DNA from: Thiomargarita sp.
GTDB lineage: Bacteria; Pseudomonadota; Gammaproteobacteria; Beggiatoales; Beggiatoaceae
Direction of reading: 5' to 3'
DNA length: 6,191 nt
Assembly (NCBI GenBank): GCA_023144675.1
Contig: JAGLFE010000097.1
Coordinates: 1-6,191 of the forward strand
The position numbers were made by a program, and so were the translations under genes. The notes beneath the pieces were generated by a model. It had not been told where the DNA came from. It did no database searches and saw only the letters and a program-made list of their open reading frames with translations. Shown here one piece after another: positions 1-6,031 of this stretch (position 1 is its first letter; each line of letters starts with the position of its first letter).

Positions 1-1332
1 AATCCCGATGGTTCAAACGGAGCTTGTACAGCTTGCCATCCACGTCATAATTTCTCTCGTGCTGTAGCTCGTACCCCTGAAGCTTGCGGAAAATGCCATC
101 TAGGTCCTGATCACCCTCAAATTGAAATTTATACCGAATCCAAGCACGGAAATATCTATTATTCAGGTGTGCATGATTTAAATATGGAATCTGATGACTG
201 GGTTGCAGGAATTGATTATAGTGCCACTCCTACCTGTGCAACTTGCCATATTGGCGCAGCTCCAGGCATATCCAGTAGCCATGATATGGATGAACGTTTA
301 TCAGTGAATTTACGGGCTAAAGTTTCTCATAAAATCAATCTTATACGTTTAGCTGATGGTAAACAATATGATTTGCCTGTTAATATTGCTCCACCTAAAA
401 TGGGTGAAACTTATACACCACCTGCTGGAAAAGGTGAACCTGGCAAAGTTGTGGAAATTTTAACTTCCGATAATAGGCGTGATAATATGAAACAAGTTTG
501 TAAAGCTTGTCATAGTTCAGATCATACCAATCAACACTATGAAAATTTAGATGATTTTGTTGATTTATATAATAACAAGTTCGCTATCCCTACATCTTCT
601 ATGATGGCTGCACTTAAAGAAAAAGGGTTTCTAAATAGTGTTCCCAATGACCAATGGATTGAATGGTTATGGTGGGAAATTTGGCATCATGAAGGTCGTA
701 GAGCTCGTAGTGGTGCGGCAATGATGGCTCCTGATTATGCTTGGTGGCATGGTATTTACGATGTTGCTAAACGTTTCTATATGGAATTTATCCCAGAAGT
801 ATTAGATTTAGCTGGTGAAGTGGAAGGTTGGCGTTTACTCAATACGCACTTCAAATCAGTTGACGAGCATAGTTGGTATTTTGAAGGTTTAGCTACTCGT
901 CCAGCGCAAACTAATTTAGTTGTTCTTAACACCGCTACTGGTGAAGTTATGGCTGAAGGCGAATATGCAACTTTGAATGTAAGCGTTGATAGTGGAGCTG
1001 GTTTAAATATTAGTGGTACATTAGATATTGCTGAAACATTATCCAGTATTATGCCTTGGAATGGACTCACTTCTGGCGTTATTGTGGTTATAGTTAATAA
1101 AGATACTGGCAAAATTAGCTTCCTAAATTCCAGTTCTCAATTAGCACCTGTTTCTGCAATCAATGCACTAGGTACTATCTCCGAAATGACTTTGCAAGCT
1201 AGTCAAACTGTTGAAATTAATACCGGCGCATTAGGATTTGCTGGAGAAGTAGATATTTATATAGGATTTAATTTAGTTAATAATGTTATAGCCTATTTCC
1301 CAATTCCAATTAGTGCTGTAGTAACAGAATAA
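1..1332 (+). CDS. HAO-family octaheme cytochrome c, 5' truncated
   Basis: The reading frame is open from base 1 to the TAA at 1330-1332 (443 codons), so the N-terminus, signal peptide and probably four haem sites lie outside the window. Four CxxCH haem c motifs are visible at codons 9-13, 29-33, 79-83 and 167-171. The second is followed by GPDHPQ and then SKHG, a hallmark of hydroxylamine oxidoreductase-like proteins. Codons 37-38 (Asp-His) line up with the active-site D267/H268 pair of the Nitrosomonas enzyme, so the visible haems are probably numbers 5-8 and the P460 haem is upstream. Tyr246, in PDYAWWHG, is a candidate for the tyrosine that crosslinks to P460. The family acts outside the cytoplasmic membrane on hydroxylamine, hydrazine or nitrite. 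After about codon 285 there is no cysteine, and a beta-rich domain of roughly 150 residues follows. I see no C-terminal membrane helix. GTG at 169 is an internal codon, not the start. Family assignment is firm; substrate and direction are inferred. Confidence 0.9.
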   Translation, partial: NPDGSNGACTACHPRHNFSRAVARTPEACGKCHLGPDHPQIEIYTESKHGNIYYSGVHDLNMESDDWVAGIDYSATPTCATCHIGAAPGISSSHDMDERLSVNLRAKVSHKINLIRLADGKQYDLPVNIAPPKMGETYTPPAGKGEPGKVVEILTSDNRRDNMKQVCKACHSSDHTNQHYENLDDFVDLYNNKFAIPTSSMMAALKEKGFLNSVPNDQWIEWLWWEIWHHEGRRARSGAAMMAPDYAWWHGIYDVAKRFYMEFIPEVLDLAGEVEGWRLLNTHFKSVDEHSWYFEGLATRPAQTNLVVLNTATGEVMAEGEYATLNVSVDSGAGLNISGTLDIAETLSSIMPWNGLTSGVIVVIVNKDTGKISFLNSSSQLAPVSAINALGTISEMTLQASQTVEINTGALGFAGEVDIYIGFNLVNNVIAYFPIPISAVVTE

Positions 1333-1355
1333 CTTTTTAGATAAGTGTTCAAATT

Positions 1356-1389
1356 AAGGCGGGAGATGTTATATTTCCTGCCTTTTTTT
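1356..1389 (+). terminator. Intrinsic terminator of the HAO-like gene
   Basis: A nine-pair stem (AAGGCGGGA at 1356-1364 with TCCTGCCTT at 1376-1384, containing one G-T wobble) encloses an 11-base loop and runs into seven consecutive T residues at 1383-1389. It begins 24 bases after the cytochrome stop codon, as expected for Rho-independent termination. Read on the minus strand, the same hairpin has only a short, interrupted T tract (TTAATTT), so it may also slow transcripts leaving atpA, less efficiently. Confidence 0.85.
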
Positions 1390-1550
1390 CCTTCTTTAAA
1401 CTGATTTTTGTAGTTTCCCAAAATTTAAAAAAGACGTAGAATGTGTTGAAGTTAATACTTAAAGGATAAAGTCATTTATACCAAATATGCTAAATCTTGA
1501 TTCCTTATATAATTAGGCTTTATTTAGGAAAGATGCCTATAATCTATTTA
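1390..1550. other. Convergent intergenic region, no gene seen
   Basis: This AT-rich spacer separates the convergent cytochrome and ATPase subunit A genes. No credible reading frame occurs on either strand, and in particular there is no remnant of an ATPase B subunit. A five-pair inverted repeat (TAGGC at 1513-1517, GCCTA at 1534-1538) lies just beyond the atpA stop. It has a 16-base loop and no T tract on the minus strand, so it is at best a poor terminator for atpA. Confidence 0.6.
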
Positions 1551-3326
1551 TCACACTTCAAATTCAACCCTCAACTGATTGAACACGGTTCTAATCTCTT
1601 GTTCAAATTCACGCAATTTACTAATTTCTTCACTACTATATTTAGATTTGATACGTTTAGTAGTGGCTAAAATAGGTAAATCAGACAATTGCTGTATCGG
1701 TAATCCACCTTTTAATAAATCAGATCCTTGATGATAAATAGATAAAATTATCTTTAGTAATAATACCTGCTTTTCTGGTGAACAATAATTATCCTTCTCA
1801 TCAACAGCACTTTGCTGTAATACGCCTTCCCGAATTAAAGTTGCACCTTCCAATATCCAACGTTGCGCTGGCGACAAGGCTTCTGGACCGACTAAATTGA
1901 CAATACGGGCTAATTCGTCCGCCTGTGCCAATAATTTCAAAGCTTCATTACGATATTCAAGCCAATGCGAATCTACTTCTTTAGCCCACCAACGTTGTGC
2001 CATATTAACATAATCAGAAAAACTATCATTCCAATCGATGGCTGGATAATGACGAGAATCAGCTAATTCCTTAGATAAAGCCCAAAAAGTTTGAATAATT
2101 TCCTTCGTATGACTAGTAACAGGTTCAGAAAAATCGCCACCAGGTGGGGAAACTGCTCCAATTAAAGTAACTGAAGCTTTTTTATTGCTTAAAGTTGTTA
2201 CTCGTCCAGCGCGTTCATAAAAAGCCGCCAATCGAGAAGCTAAATAAGCAGGATAACCTTCTTCAACTGGCATTTGTCCCAAACGTCCGCCCACTTCACG
2301 CAATGCTTCAGCCCACCGACTAGTGGAATCCGCTACCATTACTACATCATAACCCAAATCACGATAATATTCTGCAATGGTAACACCAACATAAATAGAT
2401 GCTTCTCTGGCAACTACTGGCATATTAGAAGTATTCGCGATTAATAAAGTTCGTTCCATTAAAGAACGTCCAGTATGTGGATCAATCAATTGCGGAAAAG
2501 TTTCTAAAATATCCACCAATTCATTGCCCCGTTCTCCACAACCAACATAAATCACAATTTCAGCATTTGCCCAACGCGCTATTTGCTGTTGCAACATAGT
2601 TTTACCAGCACCAAATGGACCAGGAATCGCACCTTTTCCACCCTTTAATAGCGGAAAAAAAGTATCCAAAATCCGTTGTCCAGTTAATAACGGTACTACT
2701 GCATGATCACGGTTTTGATAAGGACGTGGAGTACGTACCGCCCACCTATGAAACATTTTAATGTCCTGCAATTTACCCCGTTTATTTTTCACTTTGGCAA
2801 TTACAGTATCAACATTATATTCACCCGCCGAGATAAGTTCAACTAATTTTCCCTGACAATCTGGTGGCACTAAAATTGGGTGTTCAATTGTTTCCGTTTC
2901 TTGCACCATTCCTAATAACATACCTGGTAAAATAGTTATGTTTTCTGATAAGTTGGTATTAGGTACAAAATCCCACAGCTTTTCCCGTGAAAGAGCCTTA
3001 ATGTTTAAACCCCGTGAAATATAATCACCACTGGCGGCAAAAATTTTATCTAAAGGACGTTGCACTCCATCAAAAATATTGCCAAGCAATCCTGGACCTA
3101 ATTCTACTGATAATGAATGCCCTAAAGCATAAACTTTATCAGCGGGAGATAAAGATTCAGTATTTTCGTAAACTTGAACCGTGGCTTTTCCCCTGTCCAA
3201 GCTAATAACTTCTCCCATTAAATTTAACTTGCCAACTTGAACTTGTTCCCCATTATGAACCCCAGGTAATTGCACGATAACAATAGGTCCATTGATTGAA
3301 ATAATTTTGCCGCTGACTTGATCCAT
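1551..3326 (-). CDS. atpA: V/A-type ATPase catalytic subunit A
   Basis: This 591-residue protein is the nucleotide-hydrolysing (or ATP-synthesising) subunit of a V/A-type rotary ATPase; three copies alternate with subunit B in the cytoplasmic head. The beta-barrel occupies about residues 1-70, and the A-specific non-homologous insert about 110-190. The P-loop GPFGAGKT is at 236-243 with Lys242. The catalytic glutamate is E265 in GCGERGNEL. The Walker B aspartate region (VMVADSTSRWAEALRE) surrounds D333, followed by the conserved PAYLASRLAAFYERAG segment near 359-374. The helical C-terminal domain is complete and the length is normal, with no intein. The start is set by MDQVSGKI, typical of the family, and by a GAGGA ribosome-binding site eight bases upstream inside the preceding gene. 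Its ATG directly follows the TAA of subunit E, suggesting translational coupling. Oddly, no subunit B, D, I or K gene follows. All catalytic motifs are intact, so it should be functional if partners are encoded elsewhere. Confidence 0.96.
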   Translation of the reverse strand: MDQVSGKIISINGPIVIVQLPGVHNGEQVQVGKLNLMGEVISLDRGKATVQVYENTESLSPADKVYALGHSLSVELGPGLLGNIFDGVQRPLDKIFAASGDYISRGLNIKALSREKLWDFVPNTNLSENITILPGMLLGMVQETETIEHPILVPPDCQGKLVELISAGEYNVDTVIAKVKNKRGKLQDIKMFHRWAVRTPRPYQNRDHAVVPLLTGQRILDTFFPLLKGGKGAIPGPFGAGKTMLQQQIARWANAEIVIYVGCGERGNELVDILETFPQLIDPHTGRSLMERTLLIANTSNMPVVAREASIYVGVTIAEYYRDLGYDVVMVADSTSRWAEALREVGGRLGQMPVEEGYPAYLASRLAAFYERAGRVTTLSNKKASVTLIGAVSPPGGDFSEPVTSHTKEIIQTFWALSKELADSRHYPAIDWNDSFSDYVNMAQRWWAKEVDSHWLEYRNEALKLLAQADELARIVNLVGPEALSPAQRWILEGATLIREGVLQQSAVDEKDNYCSPEKQVLLLKIILSIYHQGSDLLKGGLPIQQLSDLPILATTKRIKSKYSSEEISKLREFEQEIRTVFNQLRVEFEV

Positions 3327-3968
3327 TTACAAATTCCTCGTTGATGTAACAGATGCAAATAATTGAGATGCAATCAGTTGATGTAATTCATTTTCCAACC
3401 GTGTAATCAAGCCTTCAAAAGTGTTGTTAATGCGAATTCTATCCACTTGGTTTCGTACTAATACTCCGCCAATAAAAACTTCTGCGCTAACAGCTAAACT
3501 ACATTCTTTATTTGGTGCGCATTCCTGAATAATGTTCTCCCATTGAGGAACCAGCAAATCGTAATCCTGTTGATTGACTTCCACAACTAAGGTTTTATCT
3601 TCTAATTGCTGTACGGTAGTAGAAATATATTGTTTAAGCAGTTTTAAATAACTTTCTTTTTGTTGCGGTAATTGTTTTAATTGTTCATATAATTGTTCCA
3701 TCATAGATTCTATCAATTGCCAACGTAATTGATCTAATTCCGCTTGCATTTTAATTTCATTAGCTTGTACTTGACGGCGATAAGCCTGTTCAGAAGCAAC
3801 TTTTGCATTTTCTATCGCCTGTCGTTCATTTTTTTCAAGACGTTGATTAGTTTCTTCTAGTATTTTTTGACGTTGCTGTTTAGCAGCTGAAAGTTGATTA
3901 TTGGCTAGTATTTTAGCCCGTTGGCGAATTGCATCTTCTAATCGCTCAACTTGATCGATAGTACTCAT
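3327..3968 (-). CDS. atpE: V/A-type ATPase peripheral-stalk subunit E
   Basis: This 213-residue protein matches subunit E of V/A-type ATPases, the long-helix stator that links the catalytic head to the membrane part. Residues about 5-100 are rich in Gln, Glu, Lys, Arg and Ala and should form a long coiled coil. The C-terminal globular part (about 105-213) carries the typical family ending: IGGVLVRNQVDRIRINNTF around 166-184, then a final helix (EGLITRLENELHQLIA). Length is in the usual range of about 190-220. It overlaps nothing but abuts atpA with zero spacing. In most bacterial V-type clusters of this kind a small DUF2764-type gene lies between E and A, and it is absent here. The ATG has no Shine-Dalgarno sequence in the AT-only bases before it, yet starting later would cut into the conserved N-terminal helix, so I keep this start. 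Assignment rests mainly on the C-terminal motif and on context with atpA. Confidence 0.9.
   Translation of the reverse strand: MSTIDQVERLEDAIRQRAKILANNQLSAAKQQRQKILEETNQRLEKNERQAIENAKVASEQAYRRQVQANEIKMQAELDQLRWQLIESMMEQLYEQLKQLPQQKESYLKLLKQYISTTVQQLEDKTLVVEVNQQDYDLLVPQWENIIQECAPNKECSLAVSAEVFIGGVLVRNQVDRIRINNTFEGLITRLENELHQLIASQLFASVTSTRNL
3335..3339 (-). promoter_or_regulatory. Ribosome-binding site of atpA inside atpE
   Basis: On the minus strand GAGGA lies eight bases before the atpA ATG and inside the last codons of the E subunit gene. It is the clearest Shine-Dalgarno sequence of this gene pair. With the TAA-ATG junction it implies that ribosomes finishing subunit E can reinitiate on subunit A. 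Confidence 0.7.
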
Positions 3969-4138
3969 AATTTATGATTTTAACAAGTGAAATAAATACA
4001 GAATCAAATAATTTAGTGAACAATATTAACACTACATGTATGAAAATAATGTTTAATATATAATTATTACTTTTAAAAAATGATTATTAATCAATATCTT
4101 ATTTATATTTAGGTAAAAAAATAGGTATTTTATAATTT
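3969..4138 (-). other. map-atpE spacer, possible atpE promoter
   Basis: This 170-bp, very AT-rich spacer lies between two same-strand genes and holds no credible gene. On the minus strand TGTTAAAAT (3977-3985) resembles an extended -10 element (TGn plus TAAAAT). A loose TTGATT (4002-4007) sits 19 bases further upstream. If used, transcription would begin within two or three bases of the atpE ATG, giving a nearly leaderless message, consistent with the lack of a Shine-Dalgarno sequence. Such matches are common in AT-rich DNA, so this is only a candidate. An eight-base palindrome TACATGTA is at 4033-4040. Confidence 0.3.
4075..4093 (-). terminator. Weak hairpin with T6, possible map terminator
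   Basis: On the minus strand TGATTAATAATCA (4093 to 4081) can fold into a five-pair stem with a three-base loop and is followed directly by six T residues (4080-4075). It lies about 45 bases past the map stop. The stem has a single G-C pair, so stability is poor and termination uncertain. map transcripts could read through into atpE. Confidence 0.25.
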
Positions 4139-4924
4139 CTAATTATCAGGATAAAAAATATCATTTTGATCATGCAAGGTCAATACTTCAAAACCTGTTT
4201 CGGTTACCAAAATAGTATGTTCCCATTGCGCAGATAAATTATGGTCTTTAGTAACAACCGTCCACTTGTCAGGTAAAACTTTAATTCCCCGTTTACCTGC
4301 ATTAATCATCGGCTCAATAGTAAATGTCATCCCTGGTTCAATCACTGCATCTTTAGCTTTAGGACTATAATAATGCAAAATTTGAGGTAATTCATGGAAA
4401 TTTTTACCTATTCCATGACCACAATATTCTTCAACAACAGAATACTTATTTGATCTAGCATGTTTTTGAATAGCTTTACCTATATCACTTAAATAATTGC
4501 CTGGTTTAACTTGATGAATGCCAATCCATAAACATTCATAAGCCGTTTTTACTAAGCGTTCGGCACGAATACTGGTTTTACCAAGCATAAACATTTGACT
4601 AGTATCGCCATGATAACCATCTTTAATAACGGTAATATCAATATTTACAATATCACCTTCTTTTAATTTCTTCTTACCTGGTACGCCATGACAAACCTGA
4701 TAATTAACTGAAGTACAAATTGATTTAGGAAAATTTTTATAATTTAACGGAGCTGGAATTGCTTGTTGTACATTAACTATATAATCATGGCATAAATTAT
4801 TTAATTCTCCTGTAGTAACACCTACTTTAACATAAGGTTTAATCATATTTAATACATCAGTTGCTAAACGTCCAGCCACCCGCATTTTTTCAATTTCTTC
4901 TTGAGTTTTTATAGAAATTTCCAT
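4139..4924 (-). CDS. map: Methionine aminopeptidase, type I
   Basis: This 261-residue cytoplasmic metalloenzyme removes the N-terminal methionine from nascent proteins. It has the compact pita-bread fold of bacterial type I enzymes, close to the E. coli protein in length (about 264). All five metal ligands are visible: D96 in NIDITVIKDG, D107 in YHGDTSQMF, H170 in YCGHGIGKNFHE, E204 in FTIEPM and E235 in QWEHTI. The substrate-binding histidines H79 (VCHGVPG) and H177 are also present. There is no N-terminal zinc-finger extension of the eukaryotic kind. The start gives MEISIKTQEEIEKMRVAG, as in the family. The ATG is preceded by an AT-rich stretch with no Shine-Dalgarno match; the nearest AAGGA lies about 34 bases upstream. 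The gene diverges from rpsB, the same arrangement as in E. coli. The product is expected to be essential unless a second copy exists. Confidence 0.97.
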   Translation of the reverse strand: MEISIKTQEEIEKMRVAGRLATDVLNMIKPYVKVGVTTGELNNLCHDYIVNVQQAIPAPLNYKNFPKSICTSVNYQVCHGVPGKKKLKEGDIVNIDITVIKDGYHGDTSQMFMLGKTSIRAERLVKTAYECLWIGIHQVKPGNYLSDIGKAIQKHARSNKYSVVEEYCGHGIGKNFHELPQILHYYSPKAKDAVIEPGMTFTIEPMINAGKRGIKVLPDKWTVVTKDHNLSAQWEHTILVTETGFEVLTLHDQNDIFYPDN

Positions 4925-5120
4925 AATTAATCACAATAAAAAAATATTGCAAAAATTTCCTTTATTTTGGTAAAAATATTATCTTTAATCTAAATCTAAA
5001 TAAATAATTATGTAATTATTTGGTTATTTTTAATAAATATTCATAATATTAACTTAGATATAGTAAACTTAATAGGCAAAAATTATTATTATAAATTAAA
5101 TTTCACACATAATACCGTCA
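4925..5120. promoter_or_regulatory. Divergent map/rpsB promoter region
   Basis: About 200 bp of almost pure A and T separate the map start from the rpsB leader, and both genes must be transcribed outward from here. Several TATAAT-like hexamers occur, for example TATAAA at 5090-5095 on the plus strand and TATAAT at 5093-5088 on the minus strand. None has a convincing -35 partner at 16-18 bases, so I do not assign a specific promoter. No gene is seen. Confidence 0.5.
5002..5021. repeat. Perfect 9-bp inverted repeat between map and rpsB
   Basis: AAATAATTA (5002-5010) and TAATTATTT (5013-5021) are exact reverse complements separated by TG. The symmetry and position in the divergent promoter region would suit a dimeric repressor. 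The arms contain only A and T in a region of extreme AT content, so chance occurrence is quite possible. Confidence 0.35.
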
Positions 5121-5184
5121 CATAAATCAGGGTGCTTCTAAGAAGTTGATTTATGGGGTATATGGAAGAATAACCCAATTGGAG
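5121..5184 (+). promoter_or_regulatory. rpsB leader RNA, likely S2 autoregulatory element
   Basis: The bases before rpsB can fold into two abutting hairpins. The first has a perfect nine-pair stem (CATAAATCA 5121-5129 with TGATTTATG 5147-5155) and a 17-base loop. The second pairs GGG 5156-5158 with CCC 5174-5176 and TAT 5159-5161 with ATA 5170-5172 around a bulged A, leaving an eight-base loop. That loop contains GGAAG (5164-5168), which can pair with CTTCT (5135-5139) in the first loop (four Watson-Crick pairs plus a G-T), forming a pseudoknot. The ribosome-binding GGAG (5181-5184) lies just after the second stem. Gammaproteobacteria are known to carry a structured rpsB leader through which S2 represses its own synthesis. 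Position and fold fit that class, but the match to its consensus is not tested here. Confidence 0.65.
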
Positions 5185-5197
5185 TTATATATTATAT

Positions 5198-6031
5198 ATG
5201 TTAAATGTATCTATGCGTCAAATGTTAGAAGCAGGTGTTCATTTTGGACATCAAACCTGCTATTGGAACCCCAAAATGGCTCCTTATATTTTTGGCAATC
5301 GCAATAAAATTCACATTATCAATCTTGAACATACATTACCAATGTACAATGATGCAATTAATTTTATTGGTAAATTAGCTGCTAAAAAAGGTAATATTTT
5401 ATTTGTAGGCACAAAACGATCAGCTCAAGAAGCGATTAAAGAATCAGCCATACGTTGCAACATGTCCTATGTAAATCATCGCTGGTTAGGTGGTATGTTA
5501 ACCAATTATAAAACCGTTAAAATGTCGGTAAAACGCCTCAAAGACCTGGAATTAATGACACAAGATGGTACGCTTTATCGCTTGACTAAAAAAGAAGCAT
5601 TATCACATACTCGTGAGTTAGAAAAATTGGAACGTAGTTTAGGCGGCATTAAAAACATGAATAGTTTGCCTGATGCGTTGTTTATTATTGATGTTGGTTA
5701 TGAAAAAATTGCTGTTTTGGAAGCAGTTAAATTAGGAATTCCTGTTATTGGAGTTGTTGATAGCAATAATAGTACTCAAGGAATAGATTATATTATTCCT
5801 GGTAATGATGATGCTATTCGTTCAATTACTTTATATACTAACGGAGTTGCCGACGCTATTTTAGATGGTCGTCAAGCAAATTTGGAGCAAATTCCTGAAA
5901 CCGCAGATGATGATTTTGTAGAAGTTGAGGAATCCATAGTTGAAGTTGAGGAAGCCGTAGTTGAAGCTAAGGAAGCCGTAGTTGAAGCTGTTGAAATAAA
6001 AGTTAATGAAGAAACGGCAACAAAAGAATAA
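5198..6031 (+). CDS. rpsB: Small ribosomal subunit protein S2 (uS2)
   Basis: This 277-residue protein is uS2, a late-assembling 30S protein. The alignment with E. coli S2 is clear throughout: MLNVSMRQMLEAGVHFGHQ at the start, LFVGTKRSAQEA near 69-80, VNHRWLGGMLTNYKTVK near 92-108, then the protruding coiled coil (LTKKEALSHTRELEKLERS) and PDALFIIDVGYEKIAVLEA. The ending of the fold is IPVIGVVDSN followed by IPGNDDAIRSITLY. The ATG fixes the same N-terminus as in E. coli. The upstream GGAG lies 13 bases before it, longer than usual. The conserved body ends near residue 243 with DDDFVEVE, where E. coli S2 stops. Here a further run of four glutamate-rich heptads and the tail KVNEETATKE add about 35 residues. 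tsf is expected downstream, beyond the window. Expression is probably controlled by the structured leader. Confidence 0.98.
   Translation: MLNVSMRQMLEAGVHFGHQTCYWNPKMAPYIFGNRNKIHIINLEHTLPMYNDAINFIGKLAAKKGNILFVGTKRSAQEAIKESAIRCNMSYVNHRWLGGMLTNYKTVKMSVKRLKDLELMTQDGTLYRLTKKEALSHTRELEKLERSLGGIKNMNSLPDALFIIDVGYEKIAVLEAVKLGIPVIGVVDSNNSTQGIDYIIPGNDDAIRSITLYTNGVADAILDGRQANLEQIPETADDDFVEVEESIVEVEEAVVEAKEAVVEAVEIKVNEETATKE
5918..6001 (+). repeat. 21-bp tandem repeats encoding S2 acidic tail
   Basis: Four consecutive 21-bp units (5918-5938, 5939-5959, 5960-5980, 5981-6001) encode VEVEESI, VEVEEAV, VEAKEAV and VEAVEIK. Units 1 and 2 differ at three bases and units 2 and 3 at two; unit 4 keeps only its first part. 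A 17-base block (GGAAGCCGTAGTTGAAG) is exactly repeated across the unit 2/3 and 3/4 boundaries. Unit 1 coincides with the conserved FVEVE end of ordinary S2, so the tail looks like in-frame tandem duplication of the native C-terminus. Confidence 0.85.

Noticed and set aside
169..171. GTG as the start codon of the cytochrome gene
   Set aside because: The frame is open from base 1 and two conserved haem motifs plus the GPDH active-site motif lie upstream, so this is an internal valine.
777..1112. Minus-strand open frame of 111 codons
   Set aside because: It lies fully inside the HAO-like gene in antisense, and its translation shows no recognisable motif; the plus-strand frame has clear family homology.
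1513..1538. TAGGC/GCCTA hairpin as terminator of atpA
   Set aside because: The five-pair stem has a 16-base loop and no T tract on the minus strand, so it does not meet the pattern of an intrinsic terminator.
3014..3205. Plus-strand open frame of 63 codons
   Set aside because: It is antisense within the conserved N-terminal part of ATPase subunit A and shows no ribosome-binding site or family features.
2168..4711. TAACTGA heptamers, which occur as tandem repeats in orange Guaymas Beggiatoa
   Set aside because: Only single copies are present (2168-2174 and 4705-4711), both inside coding genes and not in tandem, so they carry no weight here.
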